Below are positions 43,784 through 53,515 of a DNA stretch of 64,000 nucleotides, piece after piece (position 1 is the stretch's first letter; every line of letters starts with the position of its first letter). Origin of the DNA: Pseudochelatococcus contaminans. GTDB lineage: Bacteria; Pseudomonadota; Alphaproteobacteria; Rhizobiales; Beijerinckiaceae. The stretch is taken from contig NZ_JACICC010000005.1 in the NCBI RefSeq assembly GCF_014195635.1, forward strand, positions 186,001-250,000, read 5' to 3'. Made by a program: the position numbers and the translations under genes. Below the pieces are notes generated by a model that saw only the letters and a list, made by a program, of their open reading frames with translations, had not been told where the DNA came from and did no database searches.

Positions 43784-44938
43784 ATGACCCAGGACACCGC
43801 CCCCCATTCGACGAAAACGCCGCGCCCCAGCCGCCGCACAGTGCTGCGGGCAGCCGCCGCGCTTGGCGGCATTGCGAGCATCGGCCCCTGGTACGTCAAA
43901 AATGCCCTGTCCAGTTCCGGCGAGATCACCCTGCTGAACTGGGCCGACCAATTGCCCGATCCTGTGCTGCCGAATTTCACCGCGAAGACCGGCATCAAGG
44001 TCAACACCACGCCGTTTTCGCGCATCGACGAAGTGCTCAACAAATTGCAGGCCACGGATGGCGAGGGTTTCGATCTCGTTCAGAACGCCCTGCCCCGCGC
44101 GCCCCAGTTCCGCGAGCAGGGTCTTCTGCAACCCTGGAACACGGAAAAGCTGAACATCGATAACCTGGAGGCCCCGCTTATTCAGTCCTCCATCGACCGT
44201 TGGAGCTGGGACGGCGGCCTCTACCACATTCCGCATGTCTGGGGCACAGAAGGGCTGGCATGGCGCACGGATGCCGTGGACCTGACCCCGCAGGATGCAA
44301 GCTGGGGCCTGCTCTGGGATGAGCGGTATCGCGGCAGGGTGACTGGCCGGACCCAGTCGCTGATTACCATCATCGGCCTGTGGCTCGACGCAAACGGCAG
44401 CGTGCCGTCCAACCGCCTGCTCGACACCTACACCGACGAAACGAAGGCCCGCGAGGTTTTCGACAGGGTTCTGGCGTTCGCCATCGAGAACAAGCCGGCG
44501 ATCAAGCAATTCTGGACCAGCAGCGACAGCATCAAGTCCAGCTTTGTCGAAAATGGCGCCGTCATCGGCGGAACATGGGACGGCCCGATCAGAACTCTCG
44601 CCCTCGCCGGCACGCCTGTAGGCTTCGGCCTGCCCAAGGAAGGCGCGTTGACCTGGATTGACGGCTGGTCCCTGCCGAAGGCGTCCCGCAACGTCGAGCA
44701 GGCTTATGAGTTGGTGAATTACGTGATCTCGCCGGAAGTCTCGGCGATCATCTCGGAGAAGTCCGGCAACAACCCTGTCGCGAAGGGCGCTTCGGCCTTG
44801 CTGTCGACTGACGCGCGCGGACTGTACGAGACGATCTACGGCAATATCGATCCTGTCCGCCTGTGGAGTTGGCCGGCGCAGCCCGCGTGGCACGCCAAGT
44901 TGATCTCGCAGTATGCCGAACGGTACCGGGCGGCCTGA
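43784..44938 (+). CDS. PotD-type ABC substrate-binding protein
   Basis: 384 residues from the ATG at 43784 (AAAGG eight bases upstream). Twin-arginine-type signal PSRRTVLRAAAALGG, then a spermidine/putrescine-type binding fold (EITLLNWADQLPDPVLPNF, LPKEGALTWIDGWSLPKASR). This family binds polyamines, amino-carboxylates, opines and other charged nitrogen compounds. First gene of a six-gene operon that ends in two flavin monooxygenases. Two operator candidates lie upstream. Confidence 0.9.
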   Translation: MTQDTAPHSTKTPRPSRRTVLRAAAALGGIASIGPWYVKNALSSSGEITLLNWADQLPDPVLPNFTAKTGIKVNTTPFSRIDEVLNKLQATDGEGFDLVQNALPRAPQFREQGLLQPWNTEKLNIDNLEAPLIQSSIDRWSWDGGLYHIPHVWGTEGLAWRTDAVDLTPQDASWGLLWDERYRGRVTGRTQSLITIIGLWLDANGSVPSNRLLDTYTDETKAREVFDRVLAFAIENKPAIKQFWTSSDSIKSSFVENGAVIGGTWDGPIRTLALAGTPVGFGLPKEGALTWIDGWSLPKASRNVEQAYELVNYVISPEVSAIISEKSGNNPVAKGASALLSTDARGLYETIYGNIDPVRLWSWPAQPAWHAKLISQYAERYRAA

Positions 44939-44945
44939 CATACCG

Positions 44946-46007
44946 ATGGCAGTCAGCGTCTCCATTGAAAACCTCACGATCCGTTACGGCGACTCCACTG
45001 CCGTAACGGACGTGTCCTTCGACATCCAGCAGGGTGAGTTCTTCACGCTGCTGGGTCCGTCCGGTTGCGGCAAGACCACCATCCTGCGGGCGATTGCCGG
45101 GTTTATCGAGCCGTCCGCAGGAGAAATCCGCATCGGCGGCCAGTCGATGCGCGGCGTCGGCGCCAACAGGCGTCCGACGGCGCTCGTGTTCCAAAGCCTT
45201 GCCCTGTTCCCCACCATGAGCGTGGCGGATAACATCGGCTATGGTCTCAGGGTCCGGGGCGTCGGCAAGGCGGAACGCAATCGCCGCGTCGATGAGTTGC
45301 TTCAACTCGTGGCGCTGGAGGATCATGGCCGCAAGGGCGTGAACGAGATTTCCGGCGGCCAGCGTCAGCGGGTCGCGATTGCCCGCGCGCTTGCCGTGGA
45401 GCCGACCGTGCTGCTGCTGGACGAGCCGCTTTCGGCGCTTGATCTGAAACTGCGCCAGCATATGCGCGCGGAGCTGCGCGCCATCCAGCGCCGTGTCGGA
45501 ACGACGTTCATCTACATCACCCACGATCAGGGCGAGGCGCTTGCCATGTCTGACCGTATCGCGGTGATGAACGCGGGTCGTATCGAGCAGATCGGAGAAG
45601 CACGTGGAATCTACACGCGTCCGGAAACGGCGTTCGTGGCGGGGTTTGTCGGCGAGACGAACCGCGTACCCGGCCGCGTGCTGCGCACCTTTAACGGCAG
45701 CGCGGTGCTGGAAACGCCGCTCGGCAACCTTGCAGGTCTCAACCCCGCCGGGCTCGCGATTGGAGATAAAGCCGCGATCTTCGTGCGCCCCGAGGCGCTG
45801 AAAAGCGGAACAGGCGGCGAAAACCATGTCTCCGGGCAGGCCGATACTTTCATCTATGAGGGCAATTTCGGCCATCTCTCCTTCCTCGTCAACGAGGGGC
45901 ACGCATTGACTGCGCTGCTACCGCCGGACACGGGGGCGATCCCGGAGCGAGGGCAACCTGTCTCCTTCTCCTTCGGCGCTGGCGACGCGATAATCCTGGC
46001 GGACTGA
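44946..46007 (+). CDS. PotA-type ABC ATPase
   Basis: 353 residues from the ATG at 44946, seven bases after the binding-protein stop; no strong ribosome site, so translational coupling is likely. Walker A LGPSGCGKTTIL, signature ISGGQRQRVAIARAL, Walker B VLLLDEPLSALD, YITHDQGEALAMSDR, and a TOBE_2 domain with IFVRPEAL near residue 285. Energises the two permeases that follow; the stop overlaps the next start (TGATG). Confidence 0.93.
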   Translation: MAVSVSIENLTIRYGDSTAVTDVSFDIQQGEFFTLLGPSGCGKTTILRAIAGFIEPSAGEIRIGGQSMRGVGANRRPTALVFQSLALFPTMSVADNIGYGLRVRGVGKAERNRRVDELLQLVALEDHGRKGVNEISGGQRQRVAIARALAVEPTVLLLDEPLSALDLKLRQHMRAELRAIQRRVGTTFIYITHDQGEALAMSDRIAVMNAGRIEQIGEARGIYTRPETAFVAGFVGETNRVPGRVLRTFNGSAVLETPLGNLAGLNPAGLAIGDKAAIFVRPEALKSGTGGENHVSGQADTFIYEGNFGHLSFLVNEGHALTALLPPDTGAIPERGQPVSFSFGAGDAIILAD

Positions 46008-46999
46008 TGACACCCTTCCTCACCCCGCGTTACCTCATCACGGCTGCACTGATTGTCGTCCTCGTCGCCTGCACGCTGGCGGCGGCACGGCACGTGCGTT
46101 CCTTCCTGCGGCGCAACGGCTTGCCGGTTGGCCTTTTTGTGGTTGGCGCGGTTGTCTTCTGGACCATTGTGCTCATCGTCGCGCCACAGATATTCATGCT
46201 GGATCTGTCGTTCCGCTTCAACCTGCCACGATCGCAACTCGGTGGCCCGCAGGATGTGCTGACATTCCAGAATTATCGTTCGCTCTGGATTGGCCCGGAC
46301 GGGCAATCGTGGAACCTGCTGCAACTCAGGGCGCTTGCCGTCACGCTTGCAGGTTCGGTGTTCGTGGTGCTGGCGTGTTTCGCCATCTGCTATCCGATTG
46401 CGTTCCATCTTGCCCAGTTCGCCGGTGAGCGCAGACTTCGGCTCGCGCTGGCGCTGCTGATCGTGCCCTATTGGATCAACGAAATCCTGCGGGCTTTTGC
46501 CTTCCGCATCCTGTTCACGGATCAAGGCCTCATCAACCGTCTTCTGTTGGAAAGCGGCTTGATCAGCCAGCCCGTGGATTTCTTCAACATCGAGGTGCCG
46601 CTCTACACGGGCCTCGTCTATGCATATCTGCTGTTCATGTTTTTCCCGCTCTACAGCGCCCTGCGAAGTCTTCCGCACGAGCAGATCGAGGCCGCGCGTG
46701 ATCTTGGTGCGCCGTGGTGGCACATTCACCTGTTTGTGGTCATGCCCGCTGCCAAGGCCGGCATCGCCTCGGGCGCCACGATGGTATTCATGCTCTGCGC
46801 CGGCTCGCTCGCCATTCCGCAGATCCTCGGCGGCACGCGCACGCTCTGGTTCACACCCATTGTCTACGACCGATTTTTCGAAAGCTACGACTGGCCCCAG
46901 GGCGCGGCTTATGCGGTGATGCTGCTGCTGACGTGCATCGTCGTCGTGCTGACGGTGCAACGCATCTTCCGCGTCGGACTGAGGGATGTCGTGCGATGA
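46007..46999 (+). CDS. PotB-type ABC permease
   Basis: 330 residues, six or more membrane segments plus an extra N-terminal helix before the core. EAA loop EQIEAARDLGAPWWHIHLFV with VVMPAAKAG near residue 225. Forms the channel with the next gene, whose start overlaps its stop (ATGA). Confidence 0.92.
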   Translation: MTPFLTPRYLITAALIVVLVACTLAAARHVRSFLRRNGLPVGLFVVGAVVFWTIVLIVAPQIFMLDLSFRFNLPRSQLGGPQDVLTFQNYRSLWIGPDGQSWNLLQLRALAVTLAGSVFVVLACFAICYPIAFHLAQFAGERRLRLALALLIVPYWINEILRAFAFRILFTDQGLINRLLLESGLISQPVDFFNIEVPLYTGLVYAYLLFMFFPLYSALRSLPHEQIEAARDLGAPWWHIHLFVVMPAAKAGIASGATMVFMLCAGSLAIPQILGGTRTLWFTPIVYDRFFESYDWPQGAAYAVMLLLTCIVVVLTVQRIFRVGLRDVVR

Positions 47000-47799
47000 C
47001 GGCGGCGCGCATCGGCCGGCTGGCCTTTCTGCTCTACACGGTGGTTTTCTTCGCCGTCATGCTGCTGCCGCTTCTCATCATGAGCGGCACGGCGTTCAAC
47101 ACGTCCGCTTATCCCCGGCTCATCCCTTTCGAAGGGCCGACGCTGGAATGGTTCGCGGCAATTGCCGACGACCGGCAACTCATGGAAGGGCTGTCGACGT
47201 CGATAAAGATCGGCATCCTGACGGTGTTGCTGGCGTTGCCGCTCGGTTTTGCCGGGGCGCTGCTGCTGCAACAGGTCACGGGCAGTCTGCGGCGCTGGCT
47301 TTATGTCGTGCTCATCGCGCCAATCCTGACGCCGGGTGTCGTCATCGGTATCGGCACTGTGATTTTCTGGCGCGACTTCACCCGCGCGAGCGGCCTCGGC
47401 TTCTTCTATGACGGCATCGTGCTGACCGTCTTCGCGCAGACGAGCTTCATCGCCGCCTATTGTATGCTGATTTTCACCGCCCGGCTCGACCGTCTGGACC
47501 TGGCATTGGAGGAGGCCGCCCGCGATCTGGGCGCCAGCCCGACGCAGAGTTTCTTCCATGTGTTGCTGCCGCATATGGCGCCGGCAATCGCCGCCGCGGC
47601 TTTTATCGCTTTCCTGTCGTCCGTCGAGAACTACAACGCCACGACTTTCGCCATCCTGTCCGACAAAACCCTGACGACGGTGCTTTACGGCAAGGTCCGG
47701 CTCGGTATCAGCCCTGCTATCAGTGCGCTCGCCGTGTTGATGATCCTGGCGACCCTCGGGGTGATCGCGCTCGCCTGGCTGCTGCGCAAGAAAAAATGA
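46996..47799 (+). CDS. PotC-type ABC permease
   Basis: 267 residues from the ATG at 46996, overlapping the previous stop by four bases; the frame is open upstream but that part is a shadow. Six membrane helices and the EAA loop ALEEAARDLGASPTQSFFHV with LLPHMAPAI. Last transporter subunit, 12 bases before the first monooxygenase gene. Confidence 0.92.
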   Translation: MTAARIGRLAFLLYTVVFFAVMLLPLLIMSGTAFNTSAYPRLIPFEGPTLEWFAAIADDRQLMEGLSTSIKIGILTVLLALPLGFAGALLLQQVTGSLRRWLYVVLIAPILTPGVVIGIGTVIFWRDFTRASGLGFFYDGIVLTVFAQTSFIAAYCMLIFTARLDRLDLALEEAARDLGASPTQSFFHVLLPHMAPAIAAAAFIAFLSSVENYNATTFAILSDKTLTTVLYGKVRLGISPAISALAVLMILATLGVIALAWLLRKKK

Positions 47800-47811
47800 A
47801 AGGCATCCCGC

Positions 47812-49152
47812 ATGACTGAGGCATCGCCCACCGTCCCCCGCACCGGCAAGCTGCGGCTGGGGCTTTTCATCCAGATCGCCGGTCACCATATCGGCGGCTG
47901 GCGTTTGCCAGAGGCGGCGCGCCCCGGCGAGAACCTGGCTCTTGGCCGGCAGATTGCGCAGATCGCGGAGCGTGGCCTGCTCGACATGCTCTTTCTGGGA
48001 GACTCGCTTTCCACGTCGGCCGCAAGCTCGCCCTCCCTCATCACCCGTTTCGAGCCGCTCACGTTCCTGTCCGCCCTTGCGGCCACCACGCGCAACATCG
48101 GCCTCGTCGCCACGGCATCGACAACCTACGGCGATCCCTTCAACACTGCACGACTGTTCGCCTCTCTCGATCATCTCAGCGGCGGGCGCGCAGGCTGGAA
48201 CATCGTGACCTCGTCCAGCGGCTCGGCAGCTCTCAACTTTGGTCTGGTAGAGCGTCCCGGGGTTCATGACCGCTATGAACGGGCGGAGGAATTCGTAGAG
48301 GTTGTCAAAGGGCTATGGGATAGCTGGGAGGAAGGCGCTTTCCCACGTGACAAGACCACCGGCACTTATGTCGATCCGTCACGGCTGCATGTGCTGGACC
48401 ATGCCGGCAAACATTTTTCCGTGCGCGGCCCGCTGAACGTCGACCGCTCGCCGCAAGGGCACCCTGTGCTCGTCCAGGCCGGCTCGTCGGAGGATGGCAT
48501 CACGCTGGGCGCGCGCGCGGCGGAGGTGATTTTCACCGCCCAGCCGACCTTGCCAGAAGCGCGGGAGTTCTACGACAAGATCAAGCGCCGCACAGCAGAG
48601 TTGGGTCGCGACCCGGAGCGCCTGCTCGTCATGCCGGGCGTCATGCCCATTATCGGCCGCACGCGCGAGGAAGCGCAGGAGCTTTTCGAAAAATTACAGG
48701 GCAACATTGATCTGCCGCTGGCGCTTGCCGTGCTGTCGGGCGAACTGGGACACGATGTCTCCGGCTATCCGCTTGACGCCCCCCTGCCCGCATTGCCGCC
48801 GACCACCGGCACCGTCAGCCGCGCCGAGTTGCTGCGCGACATGGCCGAACGCGAAAACCTGACATTGCGTCAGCTCGCCCTGCGGGCCGCCGCCGCGCGC
48901 GGACACCATATTCTCGTGGGTTCTCCAACCGAGATCGCGGATGTGTTGCAGGAGTGGTTCGAGGCGCGCGGCGCCGACGGTTTCAACCTGATGCCGCCCT
49001 TCTTCCCCGGCGGACTGGAGTTGTTCGTGGACCTCGTGATCCCGGAACTGCAAAGGCGCGGCCTGTTCCGTACCGCCTATGAAGGAACGACACTGCGCGC
49101 CAACCTCGGGCTGGACGTGCCGGCAAATCGCTATACCGCCGCGCGCGGCTGA
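47812..49152 (+). CDS. LLM flavin-dependent monooxygenase, NtaA/SnaA/DszA group
   Basis: 446 residues. Motifs of the group: FIQIAGHHIGGWRLPEA, LGDSLS, LVATASTTYGDPFNTARLF, SGGRAGWNIVTS, PVLVQAGSSEDG. Uses FMNH2 and oxygen from a separate reductase to attack C-N, C-S or similar bonds. Related to the gene at 251-1609. Thirteen bases after the Pot-type permease, so almost certainly co-transcribed with the importer; the transported compound is probably its substrate. No flavin reductase gene is visible anywhere in the window. Confidence 0.9.
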   Translation: MTEASPTVPRTGKLRLGLFIQIAGHHIGGWRLPEAARPGENLALGRQIAQIAERGLLDMLFLGDSLSTSAASSPSLITRFEPLTFLSALAATTRNIGLVATASTTYGDPFNTARLFASLDHLSGGRAGWNIVTSSSGSAALNFGLVERPGVHDRYERAEEFVEVVKGLWDSWEEGAFPRDKTTGTYVDPSRLHVLDHAGKHFSVRGPLNVDRSPQGHPVLVQAGSSEDGITLGARAAEVIFTAQPTLPEAREFYDKIKRRTAELGRDPERLLVMPGVMPIIGRTREEAQELFEKLQGNIDLPLALAVLSGELGHDVSGYPLDAPLPALPPTTGTVSRAELLRDMAERENLTLRQLALRAAAARGHHILVGSPTEIADVLQEWFEARGADGFNLMPPFFPGGLELFVDLVIPELQRRGLFRTAYEGTTLRANLGLDVPANRYTAARG

Positions 49153-49179
49153 CGGCATCATCGAACAAGGGAAACGGCC

Positions 49180-50289
49180 ATGTCCGTCGATTTTATCAGC
49201 GTCACCTACACCAATTCCTCGACAGTCGTCGCGCCGCTGGCCGATGCGCAGGTCGATCCGCGCTACGTGGCACGGTATGCGCGCACGCTGGAGGATTTCG
49301 GCTTCAACTACACGCTGCTGCCCTACGACACATGGTCGTTCGATCCCCTGACCATTGGGGCAACCGTGGCGGCGCATACCCGCAGCATCAAGATCGTCAT
49401 CGCATTGCGGCCGAACACGATTTATCCGACGGTCGCCGCGAAGGCGCTCGCCACCCTCGACCGGCTGAGCGAGGGCCGCGTCGTCGTTCACCTGATCGCC
49501 GGCGGCAGCGACGCCGATCAGGCAAAGGAAGGTGATTTCCTGCCAAAGGACGAGCGTTATGCCCGCCTTGAGGAATATATCCAGATTCTGCGCCGCGCAT
49601 GGGCATCCCCGGAGGCGTTTAATTTCGAAGGCCGCTACTACACTTTCAAGGGCTTCTCGAACAGTGTCCGACCCGTCCAGAGCGCCATCCCGGTTTCCCT
49701 GGGCGGATCGTCTGCCGCCGCTTACCGTGTTGGCGGCTCACAGGCAGATATCTTCGGACTTTGGGGCGAACCGCTGAAAGAAACCGGGCAGCAGATCGAC
49801 AACATCTATGCTGAAGCCGCGCGCGCCGGCCGCACGGATCGCCCACGCATCTGGCTGAGTTTCCGGCCGATCGTCGCGGAAACCGACGAACTGGCATGGG
49901 CCAAGGCAGACCGCATTCTCGATTTGCTGAAGGAACGGCGCTCACCGCCGGCCGGTCTGGCGGCTCCGCAGAACGCCGGCTCGCAACGCCTGCTCGGCCT
50001 GGCCGCACGCAGCGACGTGCATGACGAGGCCCTGTGGCTCGCACCCGCCGCCGTCACCGGCGCGACTGCGGCGTCGGCGGCCCTCGTCGGCAGCCCGGAA
50101 ACCGTTGCACGCGCGATCCTGAAATATGTCGATCTCGGAGCGTCGCTGATATCCATCCGTGGGTATGACAACCTCAACGACGCCATCGATTACGGACGAT
50201 ATGTCATCCCGCTCGTTCGTCAGGAACTGGGCAGGCAGGAAGGCGCGGCGACGACCGCCCGCGCGGGCGACAACCCCGATTTTTCCTGA
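49180..50289 (+). CDS. LLM flavin-dependent monooxygenase, SsuD-like
   Basis: 369 residues, close in length and pattern to FMNH2-dependent alkanesulfonate monooxygenase (VDFISVTYTNSSTV, IVIALRPNTIYPTVAAKALA, GRVVVHLIAGGSDADQAKEG, PVSLGGSSAAAYRVG). The SsuD group releases sulfite and an aldehyde from sulfonates, but relatives act on other compounds. Second monooxygenase of the operon, 27 bases after the first; the two may act in sequence on one imported molecule. Confidence 0.9.
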   Translation: MSVDFISVTYTNSSTVVAPLADAQVDPRYVARYARTLEDFGFNYTLLPYDTWSFDPLTIGATVAAHTRSIKIVIALRPNTIYPTVAAKALATLDRLSEGRVVVHLIAGGSDADQAKEGDFLPKDERYARLEEYIQILRRAWASPEAFNFEGRYYTFKGFSNSVRPVQSAIPVSLGGSSAAAYRVGGSQADIFGLWGEPLKETGQQIDNIYAEAARAGRTDRPRIWLSFRPIVAETDELAWAKADRILDLLKERRSPPAGLAAPQNAGSQRLLGLAARSDVHDEALWLAPAAVTGATAASAALVGSPETVARAILKYVDLGASLISIRGYDNLNDAIDYGRYVIPLVRQELGRQEGAATTARAGDNPDFS

Positions 50290-50372
50290 ACAGGGTGTTT
50301 TTTCGCGCTTCAGAATATAATAACTTCCAGATAGAGTGGTCCTGATGAGGTCCGCGCTGGTATCACCGGGAA

Positions 50373-51002
50373 ATGGCTTTGACTATTCACAAGAAAACGC
50401 CCATACGCGAAGAGATTTTGAACGTCGCCGCCGACCTTTTTTACAGAGAGGGCATTCGAGCCGTTGGTATCGATCGCATTATCGATGAAGCAAACATAGC
50501 CAAGGCAACACTTTACCGGCATTTCCCATCGAAGAATGAACTTGTCGCCACCTATCTGAACGAGCGCCATGAGCGCGTCATTCAATCATTCGATGAAGTT
50601 TTGCGTACCATTGCTGATCCTCGCAAGCAGATAGCCGCCATTTTCGATATGCTTTACAAGAAAGCAGACAGTCCTGACTTTCGCGGCTGCGCTTTTTCGC
50701 TGGCGGTGGCGGAGCATCGTGACTCCGAGCAAGTGGTCAGGGTGGCGCGCGAGCACAAGGCCGCCATACGCGCCATTATCGGCGCTGTCATGGCGCGAGG
50801 CGGCGCGCCTTCCGGCCAGTCGGCGGCACATATAGCCTTGCTCTACGAAGGCGCTCTGGCAACCGTGGCCGTCAGCAGCGATCCGCGCGCTGTTCTTGTG
50901 GCCAAAGACTGTGCGCTGGCGGTTTTCGACTTCGCGACCACCCGGCAACAAGATCCAGGCGACCCACAAGCAAACCCCCGCCGGGTAACGTACAGCCGCT
51001 GA
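50373..51002 (+). CDS. TetR-family transcriptional regulator
   Basis: 209 residues. N-terminal helix-turn-helix (REGIRAVGIDRIIDEANIAK, ATLYRHFPSKNELVATYLNE) and a helical ligand-binding/dimerisation domain. It lies between the monooxygenase genes and the FAD oxidase, so it is the best local candidate to bind the palindromes at 43447, 43684 and 59350. No copy of that motif was found in its own 83-base leader, which argues some caution. Confidence 0.88.
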   Translation: MALTIHKKTPIREEILNVAADLFYREGIRAVGIDRIIDEANIAKATLYRHFPSKNELVATYLNERHERVIQSFDEVLRTIADPRKQIAAIFDMLYKKADSPDFRGCAFSLAVAEHRDSEQVVRVAREHKAAIRAIIGAVMARGGAPSGQSAAHIALLYEGALATVAVSSDPRAVLVAKDCALAVFDFATTRQQDPGDPQANPRRVTYSR

Positions 51003-51154
51003 AAAGACCTGGCGAGAGCGGCTGTCAGTGTGTGCCTGGCTACGCCTGCATGTCGATCTAGGGCGACAACACTCCATATTTCCGATTATGAGCGAATTCC
51101 TGTCAATCGGATGATGTTTGCCCGACAGGCACGCGCAAGGTGGAAGATCGATCG

Positions 51155-52534
51155 ATGACTGCTCCAGACCCATCGTTCCAAGAGGTTTTAAGCGCCCGTT
51201 TCGCAGATCGCCTATCGACCTCCCTGTCATTGCGCGAGCAGCATGGACGTGGCGAATCCCATCATGTCGTCGCTCTTCCGGACGCGGTCGTGTTCGCACG
51301 CGACACGGCGGACGTTGCGGATATCGTCAGGTTATGCGCGGCGCATGGCATTCCCATCATTCCCTTTGGCGCCGGCACCTCGCTGGAAGGCCACCTTGCC
51401 GCTGTCAGGGGTGGTCTTTCGCTGGACCTGTCGCGCATGAACGACGTGCTGAGAGTGAGCGCGGAAGATCTGGACTGTACCGTGCAGGCGGGCGTTACGC
51501 GTGAGCAACTCAACAGTCATCTGCGCGATCAGGGATTATTTTTCCCCATCGATCCCGGCGCGAATGCCACCATCGGCGGCATGGCATCAACCCGCGCGTC
51601 GGGCACCAACGCTGTGCGCTACGGCACCATGCGCGAGAACGTCCTCTCGCTTACTGTCGTGCTACCGGATGGCAGCATCGTGAAAACCGGCGGGCGGGCG
51701 CGCAAGTCCGCGGCGGGTTACGACCTGACCCGGCTGTTCATCGGGGCGGAAGGCACTCTCGGCATTATCACAGAAGTTACCCTGCGTATCCACGGCATTC
51801 CGGAAACCATCGCCGCCGCTCTCTGCTCGTTCAGAAGTATCGACGATGCTGTGAACACGGCAATTGCCGTGGCGCAACTTGGTATTCCTGTTGCGCGTAT
51901 GGAGCTTATGGATCGCGATCTCATCGCCGCCGTCAACGCCTTTTCCCATCTGTCACTACCCGTCGCCGACACCCTCGCCTTCGAGTTCCATGGCTCTCCC
52001 GCCGGCGTGCGCGATCAGGTGGAAGCGGTGGCGGATCTTGTTCGGGACAACGGCGGTCATGATTTCGAATGGGCCAGCGCGCCAGAGGAGCGGAATCGCC
52101 TCTGGAAGGCGCGTCACAACGCCTTTTACGCGGTGATCGCGCAGCGGCCGGGATCGCGCGGTTGGTCTTCGGATGTCTGCGTGCCGATCTCCGAACTGAG
52201 CGGCTGCATCGATTACACGCGCGGGCTGCTGGAGACGTGCAGCGTGCCGGCGGCCATCCTCGGCCATGTCGGCGATGGAAACTACCACGTGGTTTTCGCC
52301 GTCGATCCATCCAATGCGGTCGAGATGGCGGAGGTCGCGGACATCAACAAACATATGGTGGAACGCGCCATCACGGTTGGCGGCACCTGCACCGGCGAGC
52401 ACGGTGTCGGAACCGGCAAGGCGGCCTATCTACGCGCCGAGCATGGCGATGCTATTGATCTCATGGCACGCATCAAGCGAACCATCGACCCGCTGGATAT
52501 CATGAACCCCGGCAAGATCCTGCCCCGCGCGTAA
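51155..52534 (+). CDS. GlcD/D-lactate dehydrogenase-type FAD-linked oxidase
   Basis: 459 residues from the ATG at 51155 (GGAAG eight bases upstream). FAD-binding PCMH domain (IIPFGAGTSLEGHLAAVRGG, ATIGGMASTRASGTNAVRYG, RLFIGAEGTLGIITEV) and C-terminal FAD-oxidase domain (GHVGDGNYHVVF, GEHGVGTGKAAYL). Oxidises a D-2-hydroxyacid such as glycolate or D-lactate to the 2-oxoacid. It follows the TetR gene and precedes a 2-hydroxyacid dehydrogenase by 42 bases; the pair would interconvert a hydroxy- and an oxoacid. No GlcE/GlcF partners are present, so it resembles the single-subunit D-lactate/2-hydroxyglutarate type. Confidence 0.9.
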   Translation: MTAPDPSFQEVLSARFADRLSTSLSLREQHGRGESHHVVALPDAVVFARDTADVADIVRLCAAHGIPIIPFGAGTSLEGHLAAVRGGLSLDLSRMNDVLRVSAEDLDCTVQAGVTREQLNSHLRDQGLFFPIDPGANATIGGMASTRASGTNAVRYGTMRENVLSLTVVLPDGSIVKTGGRARKSAAGYDLTRLFIGAEGTLGIITEVTLRIHGIPETIAAALCSFRSIDDAVNTAIAVAQLGIPVARMELMDRDLIAAVNAFSHLSLPVADTLAFEFHGSPAGVRDQVEAVADLVRDNGGHDFEWASAPEERNRLWKARHNAFYAVIAQRPGSRGWSSDVCVPISELSGCIDYTRGLLETCSVPAAILGHVGDGNYHVVFAVDPSNAVEMAEVADINKHMVERAITVGGTCTGEHGVGTGKAAYLRAEHGDAIDLMARIKRTIDPLDIMNPGKILPRA

Positions 52535-52576
52535 CATCCGCGTCTTGAAGATCCGCATAATTTCGAAGGTCCACGC

Positions 52577-53500
52577 ATGGTTTTTCTCTACAACGCAGCT
52601 GCAGCCAGCGCGGATATTTACGCCAGTCTATTAGCGAGCGAGTTGCCGCATCTGCGTTTCGTCAGCAACCCGCAGAGCGTAGACCCTGCCGAGGTGCGCT
52701 ATCTGGTCACGTGGTCCGTCCCGGCTGACGTCACCCGGTATACGAAGCTGGAACTGTTGTTCTCGACCGGCGCAGGGGCGGATCAGTTCGCGGACGTGCC
52801 CCTGCCCCCCGCCGCGAGGATCGTGCGCATGGTCGATGACGGGATCGCACGTATGATCCAGGAATACGTGACGCTGGCTGTGCTGGCCTTGCATCGCGAT
52901 TTGCCGCAATATCTTCGGCAACAGGCGCGCGGCGAATGGCGAGAGCTTCCGCCACGTCTCGCACAAGAGCGGCAGATTGGCGTTCTGGGCCTCGGTCAAC
53001 TCGGGCAGGCAGTACTGGAAAGCCTGAAGCCCTTCGGCTTCCGCCTTGCCGGTTGGAGCCGCAGCGCCCATGCGATTGAGGGCGTGAAGACCTATCACGG
53101 GCAAGACCAGCTCCACGAATTTCTCGCCGACGCGGATATCGCGGTTTGCCTTCTCCCGTTGACGCCGGAAACAACAGGCTTTCTCGATGCCGCCTTCTTC
53201 GCCAGCCTGCCCTCCGGTGCATCATTCGTGCAGCTCGGGCGTGGCAGGCAACTGGATCAGCAAGCGTTGATCACCGCGCTGGACAGCGGCCACCTGTCCG
53301 CGGCGGTTATCGACGTGACCGACCCGGAACCTCTGCCGGCCGATCATCCCCTGTGGTTCCACCCACGGGTGATCCTCACGCCGCATATCGCCAGCGTCAC
53401 CCAGCCACGAGCGGCTGCGAAGCGGATCGTCGACAATATCCGCCGCCATGAAAGTGGCCTCGACCCTGTCGGCGTCATCGACCGCACACGTGGCTACTGA
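52577..53500 (+). CDS. D-isomer-specific 2-hydroxyacid dehydrogenase, GhrA-like
   Basis: 307 residues. Rossmann motif IGVLGLGQLGQAVLESL near residue 140, followed by GWSRS, which suggests NADPH preference. Catalytic histidine region HPRVILTPHIASVT near the C-terminus. The size and pattern fit glyoxylate/hydroxypyruvate reductase A. Converts glyoxylate or a related oxoacid to the hydroxyacid. Convergent with the Dpp-type operon, with only 15 bases between stops. Confidence 0.88.
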   Translation: MVFLYNAAAASADIYASLLASELPHLRFVSNPQSVDPAEVRYLVTWSVPADVTRYTKLELLFSTGAGADQFADVPLPPAARIVRMVDDGIARMIQEYVTLAVLALHRDLPQYLRQQARGEWRELPPRLAQERQIGVLGLGQLGQAVLESLKPFGFRLAGWSRSAHAIEGVKTYHGQDQLHEFLADADIAVCLLPLTPETTGFLDAAFFASLPSGASFVQLGRGRQLDQQALITALDSGHLSAAVIDVTDPEPLPADHPLWFHPRVILTPHIASVTQPRAAAKRIVDNIRRHESGLDPVGVIDRTRGY

Positions 53501-53515
53501 TAGCGGCCTGATCTC

